A stretch of 64,000 bases of DNA from Phycisphaeraceae bacterium (GTDB lineage: Bacteria > Planctomycetota > Phycisphaerae > Phycisphaerales > Phycisphaeraceae): assembly GCA_029260715.1 (NCBI GenBank), contig JAJDCS010000014.1, positions 1 to 64,000 of the forward strand, in the 5' to 3' direction. Position 1 is the first letter of the stretch, and every line of letters starts with the position of its first letter. The notes below the pieces were generated by a model. That model did no database searches, was not told where the DNA came from, and saw nothing but the letters and a program-made list of their open reading frames with translations. The position numbers were made by a program, and so were the translations under genes. Positions 7,302 to 19,414 of this stretch are shown in pieces.

Positions 7302-10172
7302 GTGACAACCCCCTATCACTGCAAGTATTTCGCACATGAGCTAACGAGGCAGGCACAATACGGGGACATAGACCGCCTATCAATGGCATTATTCGATGCG
7401 TGCGTGGACCTGAACCCACATCAGATCGAGGCGGCGATGTTCGCGCTCCGTAGCCCCTTGTCGAAAGGAGTAGTGCTGGCCGATGAAGTCGGCCTTGGAA
7501 AAACCATTGAGGCGGGCCTCGTGCTGTGCCAGTACTGGGCTGAGCGAAGACGAAAGCTGCTCGTCATAGCGCCCGCAAGCCTGCGTAAACAGTGGAGCTT
7601 AGAACTCTCTGAAAAATTCAATCTACCCAGCGTGGTTCTTGACTCAAAAACGTACCGACAAGCCCAACGAGATGGGAACACTCAACCGTTTGACAGTGAC
7701 AAGGTGGTCATCACGTCGTTCCATTTTGCCAGCCGATTCCGAGCAGACATCCGTGCCGTCCCATTTGATCTAGTTGTAATAGATGAAGCCCACAAGCTGC
7801 GCAACGCTTACCGCCCCAGCAATAAAATGGGTCAGAACATCAAATGGGCCATCGAGGACCGCAGAAAGTGCCTACTTACGGCGACGCCTCTTCAGAACTC
7901 CCTCCTAGAACTTTATGGGTTATCGACGATCTTGGATGACCTGATTTTTGGCGACGTGAACTCATTCCGCGCACAGTACACGAACATCGAGTCTGATCTG
8001 GATGCCTTACGAAAAAGATTGCAATCGTTCTGTCAGCGAACGCTCAGACGCCAGGTCGTTGAGTACATCCAGTACACCGAACGCCGCCCAATCACGGTAC
8101 AGTTTCACCCGACAGACGACGAACAGAGGCTTTACGAAACTGTTTCAGATTTCCTCAGCCGCGAAGACACCTTTTCGATTCCGCAGAGGCAGCGGCATCT
8201 CACGGCATTGATTCTGCGAAAACTGTTGGCCTCTTCGTCTCACGCCATTGCCAAGACGCTAGAAACAATGAAAGCTCGGCTTGAGGAGATGCAGTCAGCA
8301 CAGAAGCCAGAAGATGGCGATGGATTCATGGAGGCAATCATCGAGGCCGAGGAGATTGAAGAGGATTACCTCGACGAGATTCTAGAAGGTACGAACGATG
8401 AGGTGGACCCAAGCGACAAGGCAACAATAGACATCCAGAAGCTCAAGAACGAAATTGACGAACTAGGTCGGTACGCTCAGTGGGCACGCAGCGTAGGTAT
8501 CGATACCAAGAGCCGGTCCCTGCTAAAAGCCCTGGACCTCGGTATTGCCGAGATGGAGAAGATGGGTGCAAATCGAAAGGCCCTCATCTTCACAGAGTCT
8601 CGCCGCACACAGGACTACCTGAAAGACTTTCTCGAATCCAACGGATACGGTGGGCAGGTTGTGCTGTTTAACGGCACCAATTCGGACCCCGATTCTCGTG
8701 GCATTGTCGCAAAATGGACGGAGAACAACGCCGGAACGGGCCGGGTAACCGGCTCACGTCCGGTCGATAGCCGCACGGCTTTGATTGAGCATTTTCGGGA
8801 CAACGCCACCGTGATGATCGCCACGGAAGCCGCTGCCGAAGGCGTGAACATGCAGTTCTGCTCGCTGGTGGTGAACTATGACCTGCCGTGGAATCCACAG
8901 AGGATTGAACAACGGATCGGCCGCTGCCACCGTTACGGTCAGAAACATGACGTGGTCGTTATCAACTTTCTTAACGAACGGAACGAGGCCGATCGCCGTG
9001 TGCAGGAACTTCTGGCTGAAAAGTTCAATCTGTTTAGCGGGGTGTTTGGCGCTTCGGATGAAGTGTTGGGTCAGATTGAATCCGGTGTCGATTTTGAAAA
9101 GCGCATTCTTGCCATCTACCAGCAGTGCCGCACACCGGAAGAGATGGACGCCGCATTCAAACAGCTTCAAGAGGAAATGGACGAAACGATCCAGTCCAAG
9201 ATGAAAGACACCCGTCAGATGCTCTTGGAGCATTTCGATGAAGACGTCCACGCTCTGTTGAAAATGCGGCTGGACGACGCCCGAGCGAACCTTGACCGTA
9301 TTGGGCGGCTGTTCTGGACACTTACGAAGTTTGTATTGAATGATCACGCCACCTTTTCTGACGACACGCTTACATTTGATCTGAGCCGATCGCCGATTTC
9401 CACAGCGCGGCCTGGCCAGTACCACCTAATCTCGAAGAAGCAGCAGAACGTCACCGGAGATTTCCTCTACCGTCTTTCACACCCATTGGGTGAATGGGCG
9501 ATCGATCAAGGCAAGCAATGGGCTGCCCCGATGGCAAAAGTCACCTTTGACGTGGCCAACTATCCAGCAAAGGTGTCGCTGGTCGAGGCCCTGCAGGGTC
9601 GGTCGGGCTGGATGACGCTTCAGCACCTTACGGTTCATTCGTTTGAGCGGGAGGAGTATCTGCTTTTTTCGGCAATCGATGAGATGGGTAAATCACTCGA
9701 CCAGGAAACTTGTCAAAAGCTATTCTACTGTGCGGGAACTGTAGCCGCTTGCGACGACCTTTCGGATGCCGTGAAAGAACGACTGCGGCAAGAGGCCGGG
9801 CAACACGCCCAAGCGACCATTGCCTGTTCACTGGAGGGCAACAACCGTCTATTCAATGAGGAGCGGGAACGGATGGAGAAGTGGGTTGACGATATGGTGG
9901 TCGCTGCCGAGAAGAACCTTGCGGACACCAAGAGCCAGATAAAATCCACCCGTCGCCAGTCACGCCTGGCCGCGACACTGGACGAGCAAAATGAACTACA
10001 ACAAAAGCTGCGGGACTTGGAGAAGAAGCAGCGGAAACAGCGCCAGCAGATATTTGAGGTCGAGGACGAAATCGCCGAACGACGGGACTGCCTCATTGAC
10101 GGCCTCCAAAGACGCATGAGCCAAAAGACGCACAGCACCCACCTCTTCACGATTCAGTGGAAAGTGGTTTGA
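7302..10172 (+). CDS. SNF2/RapA-like DNA helicase-translocase, first gene of the defence cassette
   Basis: A 956-aa superfamily 2 ATPase. Motif I is LADEVGLGKTIEAG (Lys67-Thr68), motif II is VVIDEAHKLRN (Asp161-His164), motif III is LLTATPLQN, and motifs V-VI are EAAAEGVNMQ and QRIGRCHRYGQ (about 536-552). A C-terminal coiled-coil follows (about 870-940, Lys/Gln/Glu-rich). The start is GTG at 7302 with AAGGAAAG upstream. The methyltransferase begins 20 nt downstream, so both are likely in one operon. Such ATPases move along duplex DNA; in a defence setting it could track foreign DNA or gate the nuclease. All core motifs look intact. Confidence 0.92.
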   Translation: MTTPYHCKYFAHELTRQAQYGDIDRLSMALFDACVDLNPHQIEAAMFALRSPLSKGVVLADEVGLGKTIEAGLVLCQYWAERRRKLLVIAPASLRKQWSLELSEKFNLPSVVLDSKTYRQAQRDGNTQPFDSDKVVITSFHFASRFRADIRAVPFDLVVIDEAHKLRNAYRPSNKMGQNIKWAIEDRRKCLLTATPLQNSLLELYGLSTILDDLIFGDVNSFRAQYTNIESDLDALRKRLQSFCQRTLRRQVVEYIQYTERRPITVQFHPTDDEQRLYETVSDFLSREDTFSIPQRQRHLTALILRKLLASSSHAIAKTLETMKARLEEMQSAQKPEDGDGFMEAIIEAEEIEEDYLDEILEGTNDEVDPSDKATIDIQKLKNEIDELGRYAQWARSVGIDTKSRSLLKALDLGIAEMEKMGANRKALIFTESRRTQDYLKDFLESNGYGGQVVLFNGTNSDPDSRGIVAKWTENNAGTGRVTGSRPVDSRTALIEHFRDNATVMIATEAAAEGVNMQFCSLVVNYDLPWNPQRIEQRIGRCHRYGQKHDVVVINFLNERNEADRRVQELLAEKFNLFSGVFGASDEVLGQIESGVDFEKRILAIYQQCRTPEEMDAAFKQLQEEMDETIQSKMKDTRQMLLEHFDEDVHALLKMRLDDARANLDRIGRLFWTLTKFVLNDHATFSDDTLTFDLSRSPISTARPGQYHLISKKQQNVTGDFLYRLSHPLGEWAIDQGKQWAAPMAKVTFDVANYPAKVSLVEALQGRSGWMTLQHLTVHSFEREEYLLFSAIDEMGKSLDQETCQKLFYCAGTVAACDDLSDAVKERLRQEAGQHAQATIACSLEGNNRLFNEERERMEKWVDDMVVAAEKNLADTKSQIKSTRRQSRLAATLDEQNELQQKLRDLEKKQRKQRQQIFEVEDEIAERRDCLIDGLQRRMSQKTHSTHLFTIQWKVV

Positions 10173-10192
10173 CATAGGAGACATGATTCAAC

Positions 10193-13276
<3,084 letters not shown>

Positions 13277-13285
13277 GAGGGGAAC

Positions 13286-16200
13286 ATGGCCAAGCGAAGA
13301 ACATCACGATCCGGTAATGCCGCACTGCTTGCCGAATCCTTGCCGTTACGGTTCGACCAGAAGCTGGTGCTGAACCAGTGGATGCTGCAGCTATTCGATA
13401 AGACGGGCTTTGAGCAACTGGCCGAACCGTTCAAGTCGGCGGAACTCGAAGGGCTGGACGAGGACAACAACCACAAGTACCTGGCCGTGTTCCGAGCATT
13501 GTGGGAGTTGGAGGAATTCCCCGGCGAGACGCTGCGGGGCTATGACCAGAACATCGTCAAACACACCCTGAAGCTAAACGAGCGCCGGGCCGAGCCGATC
13601 CGCTGGAAGTATTTCCAGTGGCTTTCGCTGCTGTTCGCTGAGGTCTACCTCGACCGCTTCTTCAGTGACCCGAACAAGCTGCTGGCCGATCTGAACACCT
13701 TCGTGGATAAGTTCAACACCGACAAACTCGACAAGGACAAGATTCCGGCCTACGAGTCCGCCGACCTGGGCAAGGTTGCTTTCTGGAACGCCACCGGCAG
13801 CGGCAAGACGCTGCTGATGCACGTCAACATCCTTCAGTACAGGCACTACCTTGAGCTTCACGGGCTTGGCCGGGAACTGAACCGGATCATCCTGCTGACA
13901 CCCAACGAAGGGCTTTCCAAGCAACACCTCGACGAGTTCCGCGCGGCCGGGATGAACGCCGACTTGTTCACGAAGGACGGCGGATCGCTATTTACGGGGG
14001 GGGCTATCGAGATCATCGACATCCACAAGCTGCGGGAAAAGATGGGCGAAAAGACCGTCGCCATCGACGCCTTCGAGGGCAACAACCTCGTGCTGGTGGA
14101 CGAAGGGCACCGAGGTTCTAGCGGGGCGGAAACAGGCCGATGGATGGACGCCCGCCGCAGGCTGTGCGAGCAGGGCTTCTCTTTCGAGTACTCCGCTACG
14201 TTCGGGCAGGCAATGAAGGCCAGCAGCAACAAGAAGCTGGCGCAGGAATACGCCAAGTGCATCCTGTTCGACTACTCATACAAGTATTTTTACCGGGACG
14301 GCTTCGGGAAAGACTACCGCATCCTGAATTTGGCTGACGACACGGATGAGGACAAGCGACGCCTCTACCTGACGGCCTGTCTACTGGCGTTCTACCAGCA
14401 GCAGAGGCTCTACCGGGACAAGAGCGCCGAGTTTCTCCCGTTCCTGCTGGAGAACCCGCTGTGGGTGTTCGTCGGTGGCAGCGTGAATGCCGTTCGTTCG
14501 GAGAACAAGAAGAAAGTCTCCGATGTGGTGGACATCCTGCTGTTCCTGGCCGAGTTCGTGAAGGACCGCCCACACTCGATCAAGCTGCTTGACCGGCTAC
14601 TCAGCGGCAAGCCCGGCCTACACGACCAGCAGGGCAGAGAAATCTTCGCCATGGCGTTCGGTTATCTGAGCACTTGCGGCTTGAACGGCGAAAGAGCCTA
14701 CGACAGCATCTTAAAGATTTTGTTCAACTGCCCGGCCCAGGCCGCACTTCACGTTGAAAACCTCAAAGGAGCGGATGGTGAGATCGCCCTGCGGATCGGC
14801 GAGAACGAGCCGTTCGGCCTCATCAATGTCGGCGATGCGCCGGCCCTCTGCAAGCTCTGCAAGGAACGCCAAGAACTAATTGTCGTGGATAAGGAGTTTT
14901 CAGGTTCACTCTTCCAACGTCTCGACGACAACGATTCAACCGTCAACATGCTGATCGGCTCAAAGAAATTCACCGAAGGGTGGAACAGTTGGCGGGTCAG
15001 CACGATGGGCCTGATGAACGTCGGCAAGAAGGAAGGCTCGGAGATCATCCAGCTTTTTGGAAGGGGCGTGCGGCTCAAAGGGCGCGGCATGTGCCTCAAG
15101 CGGAGCAGCCGGATCGACGGGATAACCAAGCCCCGGCACATCGGCCTGCTTGAAACGCTGAACATCTTCGGCATCCGCGCCCAATACATGCAGCAGTTCA
15201 AGGAGTACCTGGAAGATGAAGGCCTACCGACAAACGAGGACCGGATAGAGTTTATCCTGCCTGTGGTGAAGAACTTGGGCGGGAAGAAGCTTACGAGCAT
15301 CCGACTCAGAGAAGGCATTGATTTCAAACGGCAAGGTCCAAAACCGACGCTGGATGAGCCGAGTGAATACCTAATCAAACACCCTGTGATCTTAAACTGG
15401 TATCCCAAGATTTGGTCACGACAGAGCAAGGGCGTAGCCCCAACCAGCGATACCGCAGTGCTCGATCGGTGTAGCTTCGAGGAACGGCACCTGGCCTTCA
15501 TGGACATTAATTCGATCTGGTTCGAGTTACAGCGTTTCAAGAACGAACGGGCATGGTTTAACTTAAATCTGCCACCGGAGAGCATCCTAAAACTTCTGCG
15601 TCGGTCGGATTGGTACGTTTTGCTCATCCCCACCGCTGAGATGGAGTTCACCCGCTTCGACCGGGTACGGCGCTGGCAGGAGATCGCCGTCGCTCTGCTG
15701 AAGAAGTATTGCGACCGCTACTACAAGCACCGCAAGCAGGAGTGGGAAGCCGACCATTTGGAGTACCACGAGCTTCGGGAAGACGACCCGAACTTTGTCC
15801 ACGAGTACCGCCTGCTGATCGAACAGTCTGCCGACGCCATCAAGACGAACCTTGACACGCTCAAGGAGATGATCGGCAACGGCACCTTCAATAAAGATTG
15901 GATGTTCGGAAACCTTAGCGCCATGTGGTTCGGGAGACACCTCTACCAGCCCTTGCTTCATTTCAAGAGCGATCTGGTGGAAGTCACCCCGGTATCGCTG
16001 AACGATGGTGAACGAGATTTTGTCCTCGACCTGCGGCGATATTTTGACCAGAACAAGGACTTCTTCAAAGACCGGGAGCTATACCTTCTACGCAACATGA
16101 GCCGGGGCCGAGGCATCGGGTTTTTCGAGGCAGGAAACTTTCATCCCGACTTCATTCTCTGGTTGGTTACGGGTGACAAGCAATACGTCACGTTCGTTGA

Positions 16201-16483
16201 CCCCAAGGGCATCAGAAACCTCGAAGGGCCAGACGATCCGAAGATTCGTTTCTACCGCACAATCAAAACCATCGAAGACCGGCTAAGCGCCCCCAACGTG
16301 ACGCTAAATTCATTCATCATCTCCAATACACCTTTTCAGTCAGTCCGTGGGTGGACTGAAGAGATGTCAAAAGAGGCATTCTCGAAGGCACATGTTTTGT
16401 TTCAAAACGATGATAAAGAGACGTACATCGAGCAATTGTTGACAACGGCATCAAGCAAAGACCAAGTTGTGGCCACGGTGTGA
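13286..16483 (+). CDS. Type III Res-like DEAD/DEAH helicase with C-terminal nuclease
   Basis: A 1065-aa superfamily 2 protein. Walker A is NATGSGKTLL (Ala169-Thr175), motif II is VDEGHRGSS (Asp272-His275) and motif VI is QLFGRGVRLKG (about 587). A C-terminal PD-(D/E)xK-type site is visible: HPDFILW (Asp955) then FVDPKG (Asp972, Lys974). This is the arrangement of type III Res subunits. The start is ATG at 13286 with GAGGGG close upstream, 9 nt after the methyltransferase stop. It is likely the cleaving effector of the cassette, opposed by the methylation mark. No truncation is seen. Confidence 0.9.
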   Translation: MAKRRTSRSGNAALLAESLPLRFDQKLVLNQWMLQLFDKTGFEQLAEPFKSAELEGLDEDNNHKYLAVFRALWELEEFPGETLRGYDQNIVKHTLKLNERRAEPIRWKYFQWLSLLFAEVYLDRFFSDPNKLLADLNTFVDKFNTDKLDKDKIPAYESADLGKVAFWNATGSGKTLLMHVNILQYRHYLELHGLGRELNRIILLTPNEGLSKQHLDEFRAAGMNADLFTKDGGSLFTGGAIEIIDIHKLREKMGEKTVAIDAFEGNNLVLVDEGHRGSSGAETGRWMDARRRLCEQGFSFEYSATFGQAMKASSNKKLAQEYAKCILFDYSYKYFYRDGFGKDYRILNLADDTDEDKRRLYLTACLLAFYQQQRLYRDKSAEFLPFLLENPLWVFVGGSVNAVRSENKKKVSDVVDILLFLAEFVKDRPHSIKLLDRLLSGKPGLHDQQGREIFAMAFGYLSTCGLNGERAYDSILKILFNCPAQAALHVENLKGADGEIALRIGENEPFGLINVGDAPALCKLCKERQELIVVDKEFSGSLFQRLDDNDSTVNMLIGSKKFTEGWNSWRVSTMGLMNVGKKEGSEIIQLFGRGVRLKGRGMCLKRSSRIDGITKPRHIGLLETLNIFGIRAQYMQQFKEYLEDEGLPTNEDRIEFILPVVKNLGGKKLTSIRLREGIDFKRQGPKPTLDEPSEYLIKHPVILNWYPKIWSRQSKGVAPTSDTAVLDRCSFEERHLAFMDINSIWFELQRFKNERAWFNLNLPPESILKLLRRSDWYVLLIPTAEMEFTRFDRVRRWQEIAVALLKKYCDRYYKHRKQEWEADHLEYHELREDDPNFVHEYRLLIEQSADAIKTNLDTLKEMIGNGTFNKDWMFGNLSAMWFGRHLYQPLLHFKSDLVEVTPVSLNDGERDFVLDLRRYFDQNKDFFKDRELYLLRNMSRGRGIGFFEAGNFHPDFILWLVTGDKQYVTFVDPKGIRNLEGPDDPKIRFYRTIKTIEDRLSAPNVTLNSFIISNTPFQSVRGWTEEMSKEAFSKAHVLFQNDDKETYIEQLLTTASSKDQVVATV

Positions 16484-16501
16484 CTGGAAAGCCATCAAGC
16501 A

Positions 16502-16522
16502 CTTCAGCGAAAATCGCTGAAG
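16502..16522. terminator. Hairpin between convergent genes
   Basis: Perfect 9-bp stem CTTCAGCGA / TCGCTGAAG with an AAA loop, 18 bp after the Res-like stop and before the converging DUF5681-like gene. There is no clear T-run, so it may act as a weak terminator or an mRNA 3' end. Confidence 0.55.
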
Positions 16523-16581
16523 GTCTAAGATGTGGATCAATCGGCTAAGACTCAAAAATCACTTTATGTGTGCGTTACGGG

Positions 16582-16998
16582 TTATCCCTCCGCCACCACC
16601 ACCTCGTTTGGGGGTGTACCCCTCGGCAGCATATTTAGTCCCAGCATCGCCGCCAGTTGCTGGCCGATCCCGGGGTTTGTCTGAATCAGTGCCCGCAACT
16701 CCGCTTTCATGTCCTCCGTGCTCCTCTGAGGTTCTGTCTCCACAGCCACTGTGGCCTTTGCTTTGCCGAGCAAACGATCTAGCAACTCTTTGATCGCCGC
16801 TACGTCTCCGCCCTTAGCTCGCTTTATCAATGACTGAGCAACCTCGACCAAGTCCTCGTCTGTAACAGCTGACATCAACGTCCTGCGAATATCCGCCGTC
16901 CTTCGGGCGTGGGGGTTGCCGCTGCCACCTTTCCAACCCACTGTGAACCGTCCCGTAACCGTATCACGACCATTATCGCCTTTTGGTGATGGGAGCAT
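16582..16998 (-). CDS. DUF5681-like protein, possibly small-terminase related
   Basis: A 138-aa protein with the N-terminal pattern GRFTVGWKGGSGNPHARR, which recalls the DUF5681 GxFxxGxSGNPxGR motif of phage and mobile-element proteins, followed by helices (EDLVEVAQSLIKRAKGGDVAAIKELLDRLLG). It has a strong ribosome site (AGAAGGAGATAAGCG before ATG 16998). Its start overlaps the end of the upstream 327-aa gene by 26 nt, so the two are coupled. The function is unknown; DNA binding in element packaging or replication is a guess. Confidence 0.65.
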   Translation of the reverse strand: MLPSPKGDNGRDTVTGRFTVGWKGGSGNPHARRTADIRRTLMSAVTDEDLVEVAQSLIKRAKGGDVAAIKELLDRLLGKAKATVAVETEPQRSTEDMKAELRALIQTNPGIGQQLAAMLGLNMLPRGTPPNEVVVAEG

Positions 16999-17956
16999 CG
17001 CTTATCTCCTTCTGCTGATTTTTTGCCTTTTCAAACGCATCCTCACAACCTTCAGCTGCCTTGTCCAGAAACATAGGGTCCACCGACACATTGAAAAGGA
17101 ATTCCGTCGCCTCACTCAGGCCAGTCGAGCGAAATCGGTGGGCCTTGACTTCGACAAGGAATCCATCTTTCTCGGCTAGCTGACGCAGCCGAGAGACCTG
17201 CATCTTTGAGCCGAATTGCCCCGCCAGCTTCTCGCACGGCAACAGGATGTTACGATTGCCCACACCGACCTGGAGCCACCCGGCAAAACTGACAAAGTGT
17301 GCGTACTGGGACATCCTCCCGCCCATACAGATCGGCGGTGAGTATGGATATTTATCCGCCTGCTCTTGAGCATAATCCAGAGGTGACCACCCCGGCGCGA
17401 AACGCACCTTGTCCCACGTTGTGAGGAACTCCAGCCGAGAACCGGAGTCGTATTGGTTTCCAATGGCCCCGAAGGGGTCTTCCAGGTTGTCAAAATCTTC
17501 GTTCGCTGCGTATTGCATTAACACGGGTTCAATCCGTTCCATAGCGTCGGCCGCGGTTAAGTCTTTCAATTCGGGGTAGTCTTTCGCCAACCGGATGAAG
17601 TGCCACAATGGGGTCATCCATGGATCGCCGTACTCCCGGCACGAAAATCGTTCTTCGGCCACACCGGCGGCCGTCCAAATGTACCGATTCAGAGGCTGTT
17701 CAACTGAGAGCGAATCGCTGACGTCCGTACATGGTTCAAACACACACGTTGGTTTTCTTTTTTTTCGTTGGGAATCTTGGGTCTCATGTATTTCTTGAGT
17801 CTCCTGAGTATCTGTGTCTCTTGTGTAACAAGATTCTGAATTAAGTAAGCCACCAACTTGAACGCCATTTTCGAGCTTGACCCCTAACGCCTTACGTCGT
17901 CGCTCCAATCGTTCCTGCGCGTCAACAGCGTCTTGGTCATGGTAACATTCTGACAT
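16973..17956 (-). CDS. Island protein of unknown function (327 aa)
   Basis: I do not recognise the family. The first about 80 aa are polar and include a Thr/Gln/Glu-rich stretch (DTDTQETQEIHETQDSQ). The middle has aromatic segments (MSQYAHFVSFAGWLQVG), and a region about 245-270 (CEKLAGQFGSKMQVSRLRQLAEKDGFL) looks like a winged-helix DNA-binding segment of primase/replication type. It has a good ribosome site (AAGGA, 7 nt before ATG 17956). It is coupled by overlap to the DUF5681-like gene. The position suggests element replication or regulation, but that is inference. Confidence 0.7.
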   Translation of the reverse strand: MSECYHDQDAVDAQERLERRRKALGVKLENGVQVGGLLNSESCYTRDTDTQETQEIHETQDSQRKKRKPTCVFEPCTDVSDSLSVEQPLNRYIWTAAGVAEERFSCREYGDPWMTPLWHFIRLAKDYPELKDLTAADAMERIEPVLMQYAANEDFDNLEDPFGAIGNQYDSGSRLEFLTTWDKVRFAPGWSPLDYAQEQADKYPYSPPICMGGRMSQYAHFVSFAGWLQVGVGNRNILLPCEKLAGQFGSKMQVSRLRQLAEKDGFLVEVKAHRFRSTGLSEATEFLFNVSVDPMFLDKAAEGCEDAFEKAKNQQKEISDAPITKRR

Positions 17957-17971
17957 CGTAAATCCTTGTTC

Positions 17972-18006
17972 AGCCAGGCCGGGTTGACGGACCCGCCTGG
18001 CTTTTT
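17972..18006 (+). terminator. Stem-loop with T-run in the island minus-strand operon
   Basis: AGCCAGG/CCTGGCT and CGGGT/ACCCG pair around a TGACGG loop with one bulged C, then TTTTT on the plus strand. It lies between the DUF1580-like gene and the 327-aa gene. The plus-strand orientation has the T-run; on the minus strand it would be a stem before the 327-aa gene leader. It could separate the two minus-strand units. Confidence 0.6.
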
Positions 18007-18048
18007 GTTCACACGGTGCCTGAGTTCGCTACACAAGCCTGTAGATGC

Positions 18049-18363
18049 TTAAATCCCGGCATCTGTGAGTTCGCGTTCAGCGGCGGCAAGGCTGCTGTCC
18101 TGACTCGCCTTCGTTGGTGAGGTATGACTTGGCTGTATTGGGTGGCGGTCGGCGTAGGCCGCCTGGTCGGCCTCGGTGATCCGCTCGAAGAACCGGTCCA
18201 GGGCTTCCCGGCTGGTCACGATCCGGCGGCCGACCTTGAGATATTCGAGCCGTACACCGTGCAGGCCTTCGCGGCACCAGCGCCAGAGTGTGCTTGCGTG
18301 TGGGTGGTCAGGAACGTGTTTCGATGCGGCTGAAAGTCCGAGTTTTTCTTCGTCGCGTAGCAT
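18049..18363 (-). CDS. DUF1580-like excisionase/HTH protein
   Basis: A protein of about 104 aa with the DUF1580 pattern: MLRDEEKLGLSAASKHVP, ...PHASTLWRWCREGLHGVRLEYLKVG..., TSREALDRFFERIT. This is a MerR/excisionase-type winged helix common in planctomycetes beside integrases. It would bind att DNA and promote excision or set its direction. The start is ATG at 18363 with GGAGA upstream; a GTG at 18396 extends the frame but lacks a site. It lies in the same orientation as the integrase, separated by one gene. Confidence 0.75.
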   Translation of the reverse strand: MLRDEEKLGLSAASKHVPDHPHASTLWRWCREGLHGVRLEYLKVGRRIVTSREALDRFFERITEADQAAYADRHPIQPSHTSPTKASQDSSLAAAERELTDAGI

Positions 18364-18442
18364 GGGCAAAGTCTCCAATAAATGCGTTTTTTGCACTCAC
18401 TGGAAGTATTGCCAATGGATTTCAGACAATGGAGAGAATTGT

Positions 18443-19195
18443 CTAACTTTTCTTGGGCAAAGAGGTGTGCCTTTTTATGGTCTTGTAGCTCACGGGCTTA
18501 CCGGTGGAGGGATTTTTGAATCGCTCACCGACGGCAACAAGGCGGCTTGCTTTGTCGTGAGAGATGCCTGGGTTACTAGCGGTTACCTCGTTTATGGCAG
18601 CTTGAAACTGCGGGTAGAGATGGGCGAATTTTTTCCCCTTACCCCGCCCGCCCTTACTCACCCCTGCCCGCACGGGATGTCCGGTCATCGCCGCAGGTAC
18701 GGCGTCACACACTAGCATCCACTGAAATGTTGTGCCCAGCCTCAAGGCCGTACTGGCGGCACCTGTGGCGTCGTTACCCTTGAGCCGGTGTTCTAGCTCA
18801 TCACACAACTGTATGGCTTTCTGTGCTAGCCCTTTTTTATGAGCGTCGTGTTTAGGTTGTTCAGTGATACGCAGGCATGTCGCTTTAATTCCTTTTGCTA
18901 CTTGAGCAACCTGGCCTGGCGGTAGAAACCTGCTAAGCGATGAGTCAATGATTGACGTAAATTCGTATAGCTCGAAATTGAGAGGTACGGGCTTGGTCTT
19001 GTTGTCAGGATGTAATAGGAGAAGCTGGCTGTTGACCAATCTGAAGGGGCCTTTGACGCCTCGTGGGGTTTTCAGTCCCGATTTAGGGTTCTTAAACCGT
19101 ATCTTGCCTGTGATGGTGTGTAGAGCTGGCTTTTTCTTCGTAGTGGATGTTCTTTTTTGTTTCGGTTTGGTATTTGCAGATTTTTTCGCTGTCAT
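18443..19195 (-). CDS. Island protein of unknown function with basic N-terminus (250 aa)
   Basis: Not recognised. The N-terminal about 35 residues are rich in Lys/Thr (KKSANTKPKQKRTSTTKKKP), which suggests nucleic-acid contact. The C-terminal part about 215-250 (HDKASRLVAVGERFKNPSTG) ends in a possible HTH (VSYKTIKRH). AAGGA lies 9 nt before ATG 19195. It lies between the integrase and the DUF1580-like gene. GC and codon choice look lower than in the flanking chromosomal genes, in keeping with transfer. Confidence 0.65.
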   Translation of the reverse strand: MTAKKSANTKPKQKRTSTTKKKPALHTITGKIRFKNPKSGLKTPRGVKGPFRLVNSQLLLLHPDNKTKPVPLNFELYEFTSIIDSSLSRFLPPGQVAQVAKGIKATCLRITEQPKHDAHKKGLAQKAIQLCDELEHRLKGNDATGAASTALRLGTTFQWMLVCDAVPAAMTGHPVRAGVSKGGRGKGKKFAHLYPQFQAAINEVTASNPGISHDKASRLVAVGERFKNPSTGKPVSYKTIKRHTSLPKKS

Positions 19196-19414
19196 CGTGG
19201 TAATCCTTCAGATAGGTCGATCCTCTATGCAATGGGCATTGTATTCCATACATTCTTGCAACCGACCGCACAGAGACGCGACCCAATGCAACCCAACAAA
19301 AATCCGCCGCCTGTGTGGAGGAGGATATTCCCGCCACGCACAACACCGATTGGGGGCATACCCCCCCAACGTGATGGAGCGCAGAAAATAATGGCTTCAC
19401 GTCGACACACATAG

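Noticed and set aside
19196-19414. Possible small RNA or terminator between the integrase and the 250-aa gene
   Set aside because: A G-run/C-run stem (TTGGGGG...CCCCCAA) can be drawn, but it has no T-run and no promoter, so it is not called.
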